Shown here piece by piece: positions 23,743 through 35,816 of a stretch of 53,246 nucleotides of DNA. The notes under the pieces were generated by a model. That model was not told the origin of the DNA. It searched no databases and worked only from the letters and a program-made list of their open reading frames with translations. Numbering within the stretch: the stretch's first letter is position 1; the number at the start of each line of letters is the position of its first letter. The translations under genes and the position numbers were made by a program. The stretch is from Gammaproteobacteria bacterium (GTDB lineage Bacteria > Pseudomonadota > Gammaproteobacteria > Steroidobacterales > Woeseiaceae), in NCBI GenBank assembly GCA_029881015.1, contig JAOUNK010000002.1, positions 1 through 53,246 on the forward strand, read 5' to 3'.

Positions 23743-25179
23743 TCAGCCGTCGAGCTTGGCTTTCAGGATCTGGTTGACCTGCCCCGGGTTCGCCTGGCCC
23801 CTGGTCTCTTTCATGACCTGGCCAACGAAGAAGCCCATGAGCTTGTCCTTACCCGACCGGTACTCGGCGACCTGGCCCGGGTTGGCCGCGATCACCTTGT
23901 CGACAGCGGCCTCGATCGCGGAGCTGTCGGTAATCTGCCTGAGACCCTTTGCCTCGATGACCTCGTCGGCGGATCCATCGCCCGCCCACATGGCCTCGAA
24001 CACCTGTTTCGCGATCTTGCCCGAGATCGTATTGTCGTGAACGCGCGTCAACAGGCCGGCAAGCTCGTCCGCCGAGACCCTGCTGTCGCCGATCTCGAGA
24101 CCGTCCTTGTTCAGCGCACCCGACAGGTCACCAACGACCCAGTTTGCGACGAGTTGTGCGCCGGCCCCGGTCTTCGCGACCGCGGCTTCAAAGTAGTCCG
24201 CAACCGGTCGCGAGGCGGTGAGAATGGCCGCATCGTCCTTCCTGACGTCGTACTGCGCGACGAACCGCTGCTGTTTCGCATCCGGCAGCTCCGGCAATTC
24301 CTTGCGCACCGCTTCGATGTACGCTTCGCTGATCTCGACCGGCAACAGGTCCGGGTCCGGGAAATAGCGGTAGTCGTTCGCCTCTTCTTTCGAGCGCATC
24401 GACCGCGTCTCGTCCTTGTCCGCATCGTACAGACGTGTTTCCTGCACGACCTCGCCACCGTCTTCGATGAGATCGATCTGGCGCTCGATTTCGAAGTTGA
24501 TCGCTTTCTCGACAAAGCGGAACGAATTCAGGTTCTTGATTTCGGCGCGTGTGCCGAACGCTTCCTGCCCTTGCGGGCGGACCGAGACGTTGGCGTCGCA
24601 ACGGAACGATCCTTCCTGCATGTTGCCGTCGGAAATACCGAGATACCGCACGATCGTGTGGATCTTGCGCATGTAGGCAACCGCCTCTTTCGCGGAGCGA
24701 ATGTCCGGCTCGGAGACGATCTCGAGCAAAGGCGTTCCCGCCCGGTTCAGGTCGATGCCGGATGACTTGTCGAGCCCCTCGTGAATCGACTTGCCGGCAT
24801 CTTCCTCGAGGTGCGCGCGCGTGATGCCGATTCGTTTCTCATTGCCGTCCGCGTCGGTGATGAACAGTTCGCCGTGTTCCACGATCGGCAGTTCGTACTG
24901 GCTGATCTGGTAGCCCTTCGGCAGGTCCGGGTAGAAGTAGTTCTTGCGCGCGAACACCGAGCGCGGTGCCACGGTCGCGTTCACGGCGAGTCCGAACATG
25001 GCCGCCATGTGCACGACCTCTTTGTTCAGGACCGGCAGTACGCCCGGGTAGCCGAGATCCACGAGGCAGGCCTGCGTGTTGGGCTCGGCACCATACGCTG
25101 TTGATGCGGCGGAGAAAATCTTGGACTTCGTTGCGAGCTGCGCGTGTATTTCAAGCCCGATGACGACTTCCCAGCTCAT
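23743..25179 (-). CDS. gatB: Asp-tRNA(Asn)/Glu-tRNA(Gln) amidotransferase subunit B
   Basis: [70 protein letters not shown]. Confidence 0.98.
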   Translation of the reverse strand: MSWEVVIGLEIHAQLATKSKIFSAASTAYGAEPNTQACLVDLGYPGVLPVLNKEVVHMAAMFGLAVNATVAPRSVFARKNYFYPDLPKGYQISQYELPIVEHGELFITDADGNEKRIGITRAHLEEDAGKSIHEGLDKSSGIDLNRAGTPLLEIVSEPDIRSAKEAVAYMRKIHTIVRYLGISDGNMQEGSFRCDANVSVRPQGQEAFGTRAEIKNLNSFRFVEKAINFEIERQIDLIEDGGEVVQETRLYDADKDETRSMRSKEEANDYRYFPDPDLLPVEISEAYIEAVRKELPELPDAKQQRFVAQYDVRKDDAAILTASRPVADYFEAAVAKTGAGAQLVANWVVGDLSGALNKDGLEIGDSRVSADELAGLLTRVHDNTISGKIAKQVFEAMWAGDGSADEVIEAKGLRQITDSSAIEAAVDKVIAANPGQVAEYRSGKDKLMGFFVGQVMKETRGQANPGQVNQILKAKLDG

Positions 25180-26639
25180 GCGAAGCCCTCCGGGCACGCC
25201 GCGAGCCAGTCCGTCGCCTGCTCGTACGCATGCGCACAGCGCAACAGGGTGCTTTCGGCGAAATGGTGTCCCACCAGGTGCAGGCCGACCGGCAGATCGT
25301 TCACGAATCCGCAGGGTACGGACAGCGCGGGGAAGCCGCCGAGGTTGGCGCCGATCGTATAGATGTCGTTGAGATACATCGTGATCGGATCGTCAACCTT
25401 GTCGCCGAGCCTGAACGCCGGCGTCGGTGCCGTCGGGCCGGCGATGACATCGACTTTTTCGAAAGCACGCTTGAAATCGTCGGCGATCAGGTGACGCACC
25501 TGCTGTGCTTTCAGGTAATAGGCATCGTAATAGCCGGCGGACAACACGTACGTGCCTGTCATGATGCGGCGCTTTACCTCATCGCCAAAACCCTCGCCGC
25601 GGCTGCGACAATACAGGTCGAACAGGTCTTCGACATTCCCGGCACGATGCCCGAAACGCACGCCGTCGAACCGCGACAGGTTCGAGGAACACTCGGCCGG
25701 TGCCACGACGTAATAGGTCGGCACGGAGTAGTCGATATTCGGCATATCCACTTCCACGGCGGTCGCTCCAAGCGACTCGATGACGGCGATCGCCTCCTTC
25801 ACTCTTGCGCCGCAGTCGGCATCGAGGCCTGCATCGAAATGCTGTCGCACGACGCCGACCTTCAGGCCCTTGATGGACTGGCCGAGTTCGGCAACGTAGT
25901 CCGGCACGGGTACGTCCAGGCACGTCGAGTCACGCTCATCGAAACCGGCCATGACGCCGAGCAGGCGGGCGGCATCTTCGGCCGACCGTGTGATGACGCC
26001 GGCCTGGTCGAGGCTCGAGGCAAACGCGATCATGCCGTAGCGCGACACGCGGCCGTAGGTAGGCTTGATGCCGAGTGTGCCGGTCAGCGCGGCCGGTTGG
26101 CGAATCGAACCGCCCGTGTCGGTCGCCGTTGCGGCCGGCGAGAAACGCGCCGCTACGGCCGCGGCAGACCCGCCTGACGAACCACCCGGCGATCGTTCAC
26201 GATCCCACGGGTTCCTGACCGGTCCGAAGTAACTCGTCTCGTTCGACGAGCCCATCGCGAACTCGTCCATGTTGGCCTTGCCCAGCACAACGGCGCCGGC
26301 AGCAGCGAGTCTTTCGACGATCGTCGCATCGTAAGGCGAAATGAAGTTGTCGAGCATCCTCGAGCCGCAGGTCGTTTTGATGCCGCGCGTACAGAAGATG
26401 TCCTTGTGGATGATCGGCAAACCGTTCAGCACTCCCCCGGCGCCGGCCGCCCGCGCGTCGTCCGCGCGTTCCGCAGCGGCAAGCGCCTCGTCGCCGGTCA
26501 CCGTGATCAGCGCATTCAGCTGGTCGTCGTGGGCCGCGATGCGGTCGAGCAACGACTGCGTCAGCTCGACGGACGAGAATTCACCGCCATCCAGACCGGC
26601 CTTGAGCTCGGTCAGCGTCTTGGCATGCAGGCCCGTCAT
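25176..26639 (-). CDS. gatA: Asp-tRNA(Asn)/Glu-tRNA(Gln) amidotransferase subunit A
   Basis: Amidase signature [73 protein letters not shown]. Confidence 0.98.
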   Translation of the reverse strand: MTGLHAKTLTELKAGLDGGEFSSVELTQSLLDRIAAHDDQLNALITVTGDEALAAAERADDARAAGAGGVLNGLPIIHKDIFCTRGIKTTCGSRMLDNFISPYDATIVERLAAAGAVVLGKANMDEFAMGSSNETSYFGPVRNPWDRERSPGGSSGGSAAAVAARFSPAATATDTGGSIRQPAALTGTLGIKPTYGRVSRYGMIAFASSLDQAGVITRSAEDAARLLGVMAGFDERDSTCLDVPVPDYVAELGQSIKGLKVGVVRQHFDAGLDADCGARVKEAIAVIESLGATAVEVDMPNIDYSVPTYYVVAPAECSSNLSRFDGVRFGHRAGNVEDLFDLYCRSRGEGFGDEVKRRIMTGTYVLSAGYYDAYYLKAQQVRHLIADDFKRAFEKVDVIAGPTAPTPAFRLGDKVDDPITMYLNDIYTIGANLGGFPALSVPCGFVNDLPVGLHLVGHHFAESTLLRCAHAYEQATDWLAACPEGFA

Positions 26640-26923
26640 TCTATGACCTTCGGTACGAGATACAGGCCATTCGCGACGGCTGGCGCATTTTCCTGGAAGC
26701 GATCGCGGTCATTCTGCTCGGTAACGACGTCGGCACGGAGGCGCTGGGCCACGTTCAACGGGTGCGCCATGGGCATGACGCCGCTCGTGTCGGCGGCCGA
26801 CAGGTGGTCGACGAAATCGACGATTTTCGAGAGCTTTTCGACACTCTCGGCGTACTCGTCTTCGCTTAATTCGAGTCGCGCCAGCTTTGCGATCTGCCGG
26901 ACCTGGTCTTTATCGAGTGACAC
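26636..26923 (-). CDS. gatC: Asp-tRNA(Asn)/Glu-tRNA(Gln) amidotransferase subunit C
   Basis: [57 protein letters not shown]. Confidence 0.95.
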   Translation of the reverse strand: MSLDKDQVRQIAKLARLELSEDEYAESVEKLSKIVDFVDHLSAADTSGVMPMAHPLNVAQRLRADVVTEQNDRDRFQENAPAVANGLYLVPKVIE

Positions 26924-27045
26924 GGTATTTTTTCGCTAGTTTCAACTGGGTTACCGGGACCCGCCGCAGCGGGCACGCAATAATACACGGCGCCTTGTGG
27001 AATGTCGTGCGCATTGCTAGATTACGCCGTTAATTCTGTTTCTAG

Positions 27046-28101
<1,056 letters not shown>

Positions 28102-28123
28102 TCGTCGTTAGACGCGCGTAACC

Positions 28124-28987
28124 ATGGTCGCGTCCCGGGGAAATAACAGCAATCCAGCGCGCATACCGGCACTGGGTCTACGGGTTCTCGCGCTCATCCT
28201 GATCAGCATCCTGCTGATGTACCTCGATCACCGGCGCAATCACCTCGACGGCATCAGGCGTGGTATCGGCGCAGCCGTCTATCCTGTGCAGGTCGTCGTC
28301 GACGCACCCGTGCGCATGTGGAAGTGGCTGCGCCAGTCCACGACGTCACGCAACGAACTCGAACTCGAACTGGGCCGCTTGCGGGCAGAACGGCTGCTGA
28401 CCAATGCGCGACTGCAGCGGCTGACGGCACTCGAGGCCGAAAACGCCCGTCTGCGCGCGTTGCTGGATGCGCGCACGACCGTGCGCGACGAAGTGCGTGT
28501 CGCCGAAATCATGGCCGTCGATGCCAATCCCTATGAGCACAACCTGATCATCGATATCGGCAGCACGGACGGCGTGTACGACGGCCAGGCCATCGTCGAC
28601 GCCAACGGCGTGGTCGGTCAGGTCATTCGCACGGGCATCATGACGGCACAGGCCGTACTGATCAGTGACGCCGACCATGCGCTGCCTGTCGAGGTAAACC
28701 GCAACGGCCTGCGCACCATCGCTGTTGGTACGGGCGAGATCGACCGGCTGGACCTGCCGTTCCTCCCCAACAACGCTGACATTCGTGCCGGCGACCTGCT
28801 GGTCACGTCCGGACTCGGCGGCGCGTTTCCTTCGGGTTACCCGGTCGCTGTGGTGAACTCGGTGACGAGGATACCGCAGGAGCCGTTCGCAGACGTCACG
28901 GCGACGCCGTCGGCCGCGCTGGACCAGGTTCGCGAGGTGATGCTGATCTGGTCTGCGCCGCCGGCCAGTGAGGAGACAGACGAATGA
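28124..28987 (+). CDS. mreC: rod shape-determining protein MreC
   Basis: One TM, coiled coil, then ANPYEHNLIIDIGSTDGVYDGQAIVDANGVVGQVIRTG...GDLLVTSGLGGAFPSGYPVA; follows mreB. Confidence 0.95.
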   Translation: MVASRGNNSNPARIPALGLRVLALILISILLMYLDHRRNHLDGIRRGIGAAVYPVQVVVDAPVRMWKWLRQSTTSRNELELELGRLRAERLLTNARLQRLTALEAENARLRALLDARTTVRDEVRVAEIMAVDANPYEHNLIIDIGSTDGVYDGQAIVDANGVVGQVIRTGIMTAQAVLISDADHALPVEVNRNGLRTIAVGTGEIDRLDLPFLPNNADIRAGDLLVTSGLGGAFPSGYPVAVVNSVTRIPQEPFADVTATPSAALDQVREVMLIWSAPPASEETDE

Positions 28988-29475
28988 GCCGGGATCGCGA
29001 CTCGCGCAGACTGCCGGTCATCGTCACGTTCGTCGTCGGACTGATGCTGACGGTCATGCCTCTGCCCGAGACCGTCGAGGCGTTTCGTCCCGACTGGCTC
29101 GCGCTGGTAGTGATCTTCTGGGCCATGCAGCTGCCACGCACGTGGAGTGTGGGAACGGCCTGGTTCATTGGCATCATTCTCGACGTTTCCTACGGCACCC
29201 TGCTTGGCCAGCATGCGCTGGCGCTGTGTGTCGTCGCGTTCGCCACCGTGCGCTCACACCTGCTCATGCGCGTATTCCCGCTGTCGCAGCTATCCGCCAC
29301 GATCTTCGCGCTGCTCGCGCTCTACCAGTTCATCCTGTTCTGGGTAAACGGGGTCGCCGGTGTCTCGGCGCCCGCAGTCACCTACTGGGCGCCGGTCATC
29401 ACCGGGACGCTGATCTGGCCGTTCCTGTACATGTTCCTCTCGGGAGTTCGTTACCGATCGCGGTCGGGGGCCTGA
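28984..29475 (+). CDS. mreD: rod shape-determining protein MreD
   Basis: Multi-TM 163 aa; FRPDWLALVVIFWAMQLPRTWSVGTAWFIGIILDVSYGTLLGQHALAL. Confidence 0.93.
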   Translation: MSRDRDSRRLPVIVTFVVGLMLTVMPLPETVEAFRPDWLALVVIFWAMQLPRTWSVGTAWFIGIILDVSYGTLLGQHALALCVVAFATVRSHLLMRVFPLSQLSATIFALLALYQFILFWVNGVAGVSAPAVTYWAPVITGTLIWPFLYMFLSGVRYRSRSGA

Positions 29476-29493
29476 GGACGTGGTTCTCTCGAC

Positions 29494-31392
29494 ATGATCG
29501 GCCTCCTGTCACCGATCAAGGACGTCCACTCCGAACGCCGGTTGTTCCTGGCGCGTGTCGTGATGGCCAGCGTCGTGTCTCTGTTGCTCATGGGCGCTGT
29601 GGTTGCACGGCTCGTGCAACTACAGGTGGTCGACCATGAACTGTTTGCAGAGAAGTCGCAGGGTAACCGTGTCCGGATCGAACCGGTTCCGCCAATACGC
29701 GGACTCATCTTCGATCGCCGGGGACGCGTCATTGCCGAGAACCTGCCGGCCTATCAGCTCGAACTGATTCCCGAGCAGGTTCACGATCTCGACGACACAC
29801 TCAATCGCCTCGCCGTCATCGGTCTTATCGAGGTCGAGGACATTCCGCGTTTCAAGGACTTGAGCCGCAGCGGCCCGCGCTTCAAGCCAGTGACGCTCAA
29901 GTTCCGCCTGACCGAAGAGGAGATCGCCAATTTCGCCATCCAGAGGCCACGCTTCCCGGGCGTCGATTTCCAGCCACGCCTGGTACGGCACTACCCGGAC
30001 GGTGCACTCGTGGCCCACGCCGTCGGCTATGTAGGCGCCCTCAGTCCGGAAGACCTGCCGCGCCTCGACCCGGCGAGCTACGCGGGCACGTCGCACACCG
30101 GCAAGACCGGCGTGGAGGGCAGTTTCGAATCGGACCTGCATGGCGACGCGGGTTATCGGCACCTGATCACGAACGCGCGCGGCCGGGAAGTACCCAGCGA
30201 CACGAGCGAACTGCTCGACTCGCTGCCCGTCGACCAGACTCCGGTGCCTGGTGCCAACGTCTACCTGAGTCTCGACCTCGAACTGCAGAGAATTGCAGCG
30301 CAGGCGTTCGAAGGCCGGCGCGGGGCGCTGGTCGCGCTCGACCCCGGCAATGGTGAAATTCTCGCGTTGATCAGTTCGCCGTCGTTCGACCCGAACCTGT
30401 TTGCCGTGGGGATGTCGACGTCGCAGTACCGCGAGTTAAGTGAGAACCCGGACCGGCCATTGTTCAACCGAGCCTTGCGCGGCGCCTACCCGCCCGGCTC
30501 GACCATCAAGCCCATGCTGGCACTGGCTGCGCTGGAGACGGGGGCGACCAACCTGACGCGCAAGAGCCTGTGCCGGGGCTACTTCCAGTTACCCAACGAC
30601 GACCATCGTTACCGCGACTGGAAGCCGGAGGGCCACGGACCCGTCGACCTGCATGACGCGATTGCCCAATCCTGCGATGTCTACTTCTACGAGATCAGCG
30701 GTGAGATCGGGATCGACAACATGCACGACTACCTGACCCGGTTCGGGCTCGGCTCCAGAACCGGCGCCGACGTCGGTGGTGAAAGCCCGGGCCTGGTCCC
30801 ATCCCGCGAATGGAAGCAGAACAACTTTCGCGACCGGGATAACCAGCGCTGGTATCACGGTGAGACAGTTATCGCCTCGATCGGCCAGGGCTATATGCTT
30901 GCAACGCCCTTACAACTGGCTGCGGCCGCAAGCGCGCTCGCGACCCAGGGCAAGCGCTATCGACCGCACATGGTGGCTGCCGTCGAGGATGCGCTGACCG
31001 GCGAGCGCCGCATGGTCACGCCGGAACGCCTTCCCGACGTGGAGATCAGCAACGAGTTCTATTGGGAGACCGTGATCGACGCAATGCATGACGTCATGCA
31101 GGGACCTCGCGGTACTGCGCGCGCCGTGGGCACCGGCGCTCCTTACGAGATGGCGGGTAAGAGCGGTACGGCCCAGGTGGTATCGATTGCGCAGGATGAA
31201 AAGTACGACGACGCGGAACTCGAGGAACGCCAGCGCGACCACGCGCTGTTCATTGCCTTCGCGCCACTCGACAACCCGCGCATCGCCGTTGCGCTGATCG
31301 TCGAAAACGCGGAGAGCGGCAGCGGCGTTGCGGCGCCGATTGCGAAGGCCGTCATGGATGCTTACCTGGGGTTCGATGACGATGCGCCTTAG
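29494..31392 (+). CDS. mrdA: penicillin-binding protein 2 (elongasome transpeptidase)
   Basis: NRVRIEPVPPIRGLIFDRRGRVIAENLPAY, ALRGAYPPGSTIKPMLALAAL (SxxK), AQSCDVYFYE, GKSGTAQVV (KSGT). Confidence 0.97.
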   Translation: MIGLLSPIKDVHSERRLFLARVVMASVVSLLLMGAVVARLVQLQVVDHELFAEKSQGNRVRIEPVPPIRGLIFDRRGRVIAENLPAYQLELIPEQVHDLDDTLNRLAVIGLIEVEDIPRFKDLSRSGPRFKPVTLKFRLTEEEIANFAIQRPRFPGVDFQPRLVRHYPDGALVAHAVGYVGALSPEDLPRLDPASYAGTSHTGKTGVEGSFESDLHGDAGYRHLITNARGREVPSDTSELLDSLPVDQTPVPGANVYLSLDLELQRIAAQAFEGRRGALVALDPGNGEILALISSPSFDPNLFAVGMSTSQYRELSENPDRPLFNRALRGAYPPGSTIKPMLALAALETGATNLTRKSLCRGYFQLPNDDHRYRDWKPEGHGPVDLHDAIAQSCDVYFYEISGEIGIDNMHDYLTRFGLGSRTGADVGGESPGLVPSREWKQNNFRDRDNQRWYHGETVIASIGQGYMLATPLQLAAAASALATQGKRYRPHMVAAVEDALTGERRMVTPERLPDVEISNEFYWETVIDAMHDVMQGPRGTARAVGTGAPYEMAGKSGTAQVVSIAQDEKYDDAELEERQRDHALFIAFAPLDNPRIAVALIVENAESGSGVAAPIAKAVMDAYLGFDDDAP

Positions 31393-32521
31393 CGAAACCC
31401 AGCGCCTGTTCGCGTCGAATGCCGTGCCGATGACGAGCTTCTCGGGCATCCTGCGCCGTTTGCATATCGACGGCCCCCTGCTGGGCGGACTGCTGCTGGT
31501 ATGCGCGTTCGGCCTGTTCATTTTGTACAGCGCCGTCGGCGAGAGCAATCGACTGCTGATGAACCAGGCCATACGCCTTGGCGTCGCCTTCGTCGCCATG
31601 CTGATCGTTGCGCAACTGCCGCCGGACTTTCTGCGGCGCTGGACACCCTGGGGCTATGCCGCCGGCCTTGCCCTCCTCGTGCTGGTACTGATTAAGGGTG
31701 ACGTCGGCCAGGGCGCGCGTCGCTGGCTCGATCTTGGCATTCGTTTTCAACCGTCCGAGGCAATGAAACTCGCGGTGCCGATGATGACCGCCTGGTACCT
31801 GCACGATCGCCAGATTCCACCGCGGCTGGGCCAGCTCGCCATTATCGCCGTCCTGATCATCGTGCCGACGCTCCTCATCGCGAAACAACCCGACCTCGGC
31901 ACGTCCCTGCTCATCGCCGCATCCGGCGTCATCGTCATCGTACTCGCGGGCATGTCGTTGCGGCTGATGCTCGGCCTCGCGGTCGCCGCCGTGCCCGGCG
32001 CACTCGTGCTCTGGAACTTCATGCAGGATTACCAGAAGCAGCGCGTCCTCACCTTGCTCAACCCCGACAGTGACCCACTCGGGGCCGGCTACAACATCAT
32101 CCAGTCGAAGATCGCGATCGGCTCGGGCGGCATGTTCGGCAAGGGCTGGACCAACGGCTCCCAGGCACAACTGGAGTTCTTGCCGGAACGCGACACCGAC
32201 TTCATTTTCGCGGTACTCGGCGAGGAGTTCGGCCTGCTCGGTGTCCTGACGCTGCTCGCCTTGTACATGTTCGTCGTTGGCCGGGGCCTGTATATCGCCG
32301 TGCAGGCACGCGATACCTATTCGCGCCTGCTCGCCGGCTCGATCAGCCTGACTTTCATGGTCTACGTCTTTGTGAACACCGCCATGGTGACCGGCCTGGT
32401 GCCGGTCGTGGGCATACCTTTGCCGCTCGTATCGTTCGGAGGCACGTCCATGGTGACGCTGATGGCGGGTTTCGGTATTCTCATGTCCATTCACTCGCAC
32501 CGGAAATTGTTACCGCATTGA
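31376..32521 (+). CDS. rodA: rod shape-determining protein RodA (SEDS glycosyltransferase)
   Basis: Multi-TM; ARRWLDLGIRFQPSEAMKLAVPMM, IIQSKIAIGSGGMFGKGWTNGSQAQLEFLPERDTDFIFAVLGEEFG, PLPLVSFGGTSMV. Confidence 0.97.
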   Translation: MTMRLSETQRLFASNAVPMTSFSGILRRLHIDGPLLGGLLLVCAFGLFILYSAVGESNRLLMNQAIRLGVAFVAMLIVAQLPPDFLRRWTPWGYAAGLALLVLVLIKGDVGQGARRWLDLGIRFQPSEAMKLAVPMMTAWYLHDRQIPPRLGQLAIIAVLIIVPTLLIAKQPDLGTSLLIAASGVIVIVLAGMSLRLMLGLAVAAVPGALVLWNFMQDYQKQRVLTLLNPDSDPLGAGYNIIQSKIAIGSGGMFGKGWTNGSQAQLEFLPERDTDFIFAVLGEEFGLLGVLTLLALYMFVVGRGLYIAVQARDTYSRLLAGSISLTFMVYVFVNTAMVTGLVPVVGIPLPLVSFGGTSMVTLMAGFGILMSIHSHRKLLPH

Positions 32522-33531
32522 TGAAAAACCGATTACTCGCCGTCGTTGCCGTCTTCGCTGTTTCCATTTCCTGCTCTCAAGCCGCTGACAAGACGTTTGT
32601 GGACGTGACGCGTCCCGACGTCGCTGCGTTCATTGACGAAATGGTGACCGAGCATGCGTTCAGCCGGGAAGCGCTTGCTGAGGTGCTCGGCAAAGCGGAA
32701 CTCAAGCCGTCCATCATCGAGAAAATCTCCACGCCGGCGGAGAAAAAACTGACCTGGGCCGAGTATCGCAAGATTTTCGTGACCAACGAGCGAATTGCGG
32801 CCGGTACGAGTTTCTGGCTCGAGAACCGCGACATGCTCGAACGCATCGAGAAGGAATCCGGTGTCTCGATCGAGATGATCGTGGGCATCATCGGTGTCGA
32901 GACGTACTACGGCCGGATAACCGGCAAGGATCGCGTCATCGACGCGCTTGCCACCCTGGCATTTGACTATCCCCCGCGCGCACAATTCTTCCGCAAGGAG
33001 CTCGTGCAGTTCCTGATACTTGCCCGCGAAGAAGAACTCGATGCGACGGTGCCCGTCGGCTCCTATGCAGGCGCGATGGGTCGACCGCAATTCATGCCAT
33101 CGAGTTTCCGCGCGTATGCGGTCGACGCCACGGGCGATGGCAAGCGAGACATATGGAACAACTGGGCCGACGTTGCCGGCAGTGTGGCCAATTACTTCGT
33201 CAAGCACGGCTGGCGCAGCGGCGAAGAGGTCGTTAGCCAGGCAACGCTGAGTAGTCGCTGGAACAAGCCCTTGCCGCAACCGAGGAACACGCTGAAAGCG
33301 GCGAGCACGGTCGAGTCCCTCAGCAAGCAGGGCGTCGTGTTCGCCACCGATTTATGCGCGGACAGTAAGGGCGAACTCCTCACCTACGAAGGCGTTGGCG
33401 GTACCGAACACTGGGTCGGCTTCCACAATTTCTTCGTCATCACGCGGTACAACCGCAGCGCGATGTATGCGCTCGCCGCACATCAACTCGGACAGGAAAT
33501 CGCACAAGAGGTGGCGGCCGATGCAGGCTAG
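32518..33531 (+). CDS. mltB: membrane-bound lytic murein transglycosylase B
   Basis: VSIEMIVGIIGVETYYGRITGKDRVIDALATLAFDYPPRAQFFRKEL...GSYAGAMGRPQFMPSSFRAYAVDATGDGKRDIWNNWADVAGSVANYFVKHGW. Confidence 0.96.
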   Translation: MMKNRLLAVVAVFAVSISCSQAADKTFVDVTRPDVAAFIDEMVTEHAFSREALAEVLGKAELKPSIIEKISTPAEKKLTWAEYRKIFVTNERIAAGTSFWLENRDMLERIEKESGVSIEMIVGIIGVETYYGRITGKDRVIDALATLAFDYPPRAQFFRKELVQFLILAREEELDATVPVGSYAGAMGRPQFMPSSFRAYAVDATGDGKRDIWNNWADVAGSVANYFVKHGWRSGEEVVSQATLSSRWNKPLPQPRNTLKAASTVESLSKQGVVFATDLCADSKGELLTYEGVGGTEHWVGFHNFFVITRYNRSAMYALAAHQLGQEIAQEVAADAG

Positions 33532-34357
33532 GTTGCCGCTGCTGGCGATCAGCCTGCTTGCGCTTGCGGCCTGTGGCGGCAGCAACGTCAAGCGCGACGG
33601 ACCGCCGTCAGGCAGTTCTCGCATCCCCGGCCAGGCCGGAGACGTAACGCCCCGTCCGGAAGCGCGCAGCCGCTATGGCAACGGGCCCGTCTACGAAGTG
33701 CTGGGCAAGCGTTACACGGTCATGCCGTCGAGCCTTGGCTACCAGGAACGCGGCGTTGCCTCGTGGTACGGCAAGAAATTTCACGGCCGACTCACATCCA
33801 ATCGCGAGACCTATGACATGCACGCGATGACGGCTGCGCACAAGACGCTGCCGTTGCCGACGTATGTGCGCGTCCGCAACCTGCGCAACAACAAGTCGAT
33901 CGTGGTACGCGTGAACGATCGCGGACCGTTTGTTCACAACCGCATCATCGATCTGTCCTATGCGGCAGCCATGAAGCTCGACATGATCAAGGACGGCACG
34001 AGCATGGTGGAGGTGACGGCGATAAGTTTTGACCAGCCGTCCGGCGACAGGCCGACGCGAAGCAGCACCCCGCCACCGGCCGCTCAGCCGGAAGCCGTTG
34101 CCGAGCAGCCGCAGCCGGTCGAAAACCAGGTCTATGTCCAGGTTGGCGCCTTCGGTGACCGGGCCAATGCGGAGCGCCGGCTCGGCGTACTGTCTGTTGC
34201 GGGCATCAGGGGCGCGTTTATTCACGAAGAACGGCTGCCCGACAGCGTCCTTTACCGGGTGCGCATAGGGCCCGTCGCCGATGTTGTGCAATACGACATT
34301 ATTGTCGAAGAGCTCGACGGCATCGGCATCACCGATCCTTACCTAATTACCGAATAG
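33521..34357 (+). CDS. rlpA: septal ring lytic transglycosylase RlpA with SPOR domain
   Basis: Lipobox LALAACGG; GVASWYGKKFHGRLTSNRETYDMHAMTAAHKTLPLPTYVRVRNLRNNKSIVVRVNDRGPF; C-terminal SPOR YVQVGAFGDRANAERR. Confidence 0.95.
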   Translation: MQARLPLLAISLLALAACGGSNVKRDGPPSGSSRIPGQAGDVTPRPEARSRYGNGPVYEVLGKRYTVMPSSLGYQERGVASWYGKKFHGRLTSNRETYDMHAMTAAHKTLPLPTYVRVRNLRNNKSIVVRVNDRGPFVHNRIIDLSYAAAMKLDMIKDGTSMVEVTAISFDQPSGDRPTRSSTPPPAAQPEAVAEQPQPVENQVYVQVGAFGDRANAERRLGVLSVAGIRGAFIHEERLPDSVLYRVRIGPVADVVQYDIIVEELDGIGITDPYLITE

Positions 34358-34404
34358 CCGCGTACAATACGCGGCCAACTCGATCTACCTTGTCAAGAGG
34401 TCAC

Positions 34405-35550
34405 ATGTCTATACGTACGTCCGGCGCCCTCCTCGCACTCGTTTTCCTGTTCACGACCAATACCTACGCCCAGTCCGCGCTGCCCGTGCCTGCGCCACCG
34501 ATCGTTGGCGCCAAGAGCTACCACGTGATCGATGCCACCACCGGCCATGAGCTCGCGTCGCTGGACCCGGATACACCGCTCCCCCCGGCCAGCCTGACCA
34601 AGATCATGACGACCTACGTGGTGTTCAAAGCCCTCCGGCAAGGCCAGATCCTGCTCGACGACGAAGTGACGATATCCGAACGCGCCTGGCGCATGCCCGG
34701 ATCGCGCATGTTCATCGAGGTCGGCAAGCGCGTAAGAGTCGAAGACCTGCTGATGGGCATGATCGTCCAGTCCGGCAATGACGCCAGCGTCGCACTGGCG
34801 GAGCATATCGCCGGCAGCGAGGACGTATTCGCCCAGATGATGAACCAGTACGCGCAGCAGCTCGGCATGCTTTCGAGCAACTTCCTGAACGCGACCGGCC
34901 TGCCCGCGGAAGGCCATGTCACGACCGCACGCGATCTCGCCACGCTCGCCCGCGCAATCGTGCAGGAATTTCCGGACTACTACGCCTGGCACGCCGTGAA
35001 GGAATTCACGTACAACGACATCAAGCAGGACAACCGCAATTCCCTGTTGTGGCGAGACTCGTCGGTGGACGGACTCAAAACAGGTCACACAGAAGAGGCC
35101 GGCTTTTGCCTGGTTGCCTCGGCACAACGCGATGGCATGCGCATCGTCTCTGTTGTGCTTGGCACGTCGAGCACCCGGGCACGCACGGAGGGCAGCCAGG
35201 CCCTGATCAACTACGGTTTCCGTTTCTTCGAAACCCGCTTGCTGTTCAAGGCCGGCGAGGAAGTGACCACCGCGCGCATCTGGAAATCGCAAAACCTCAC
35301 GTCACGCCTCGGCGTGCTTGAAGACCTTTACATCACGCTGCGCCGCGGCAGTTACGACAGGCTGGAGTCGACCATCGATATACCGGCGATCGTCGAAGCG
35401 CCGATTGCGGCAGGTCAACCCGTCGCCGAGCTCAAGGTCCGCCTGGATGGGCAGCAACTCGTGAGTGTCCCGCTGCGTGCCCTCGAGGACAATCCGACCG
35501 GCTCACTCTGGCAGCGCAGCAAGGACAGCGTCAGCCTCTGGTTCGAGTAA
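34405..35550 (+). CDS. D-alanyl-D-alanine carboxypeptidase (PBP5/6 family)
   Basis: LPPASLTKIMTTYVVF (SxxK), VQSGNDASVALAEHIAG (SGN), VDGLKTGHTEEAGFCLVASA (KTG). Confidence 0.96.
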   Translation: MSIRTSGALLALVFLFTTNTYAQSALPVPAPPIVGAKSYHVIDATTGHELASLDPDTPLPPASLTKIMTTYVVFKALRQGQILLDDEVTISERAWRMPGSRMFIEVGKRVRVEDLLMGMIVQSGNDASVALAEHIAGSEDVFAQMMNQYAQQLGMLSSNFLNATGLPAEGHVTTARDLATLARAIVQEFPDYYAWHAVKEFTYNDIKQDNRNSLLWRDSSVDGLKTGHTEEAGFCLVASAQRDGMRIVSVVLGTSSTRARTEGSQALINYGFRFFETRLLFKAGEEVTTARIWKSQNLTSRLGVLEDLYITLRRGSYDRLESTIDIPAIVEAPIAAGQPVAELKVRLDGQQLVSVPLRALEDNPTGSLWQRSKDSVSLWFE

Positions 35551-35552
35551 CC

Positions 35553-35816
35553 ATGACAGAAGAATCTGCAATCGAATTTCCCTGCGAGTTTCCCATAAAG
35601 ATGATGGGAAGAAACGCGCCGGAGTTCCGTGCGATCGCGGTGGCTCTCGTGGAGAAGCATGCGGGCAGCGTGAGCGACGACGCCGTCCAGGTGGCACTGA
35701 GCCGCAACGAGCGATTTGTTTCGATCACCGTCACGATCACGGCGACGAGCCAGCAACAGCTTGACGCAATCTACCAGGACGTCACGGACCACGAAGACGT
35801 TCTGATGGCGCTGTGA
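35553..35816 (+). CDS. DUF493/YbeD family protein
   Basis: [32 protein letters not shown]...[38 protein letters not shown] between dacC-like gene and lipB. Confidence 0.9.
   Translation: MTEESAIEFPCEFPIKMMGRNAPEFRAIAVALVEKHAGSVSDDAVQVALSRNERFVSITVTITATSQQQLDAIYQDVTDHEDVLMAL

Noticed and set aside
31352-32500. 382 aa minus-strand ORF antisense to rodA
   Set aside because: Composition (His/Gln/Glu/Asp-rich) typical of the antisense of a membrane protein gene; no family signature.
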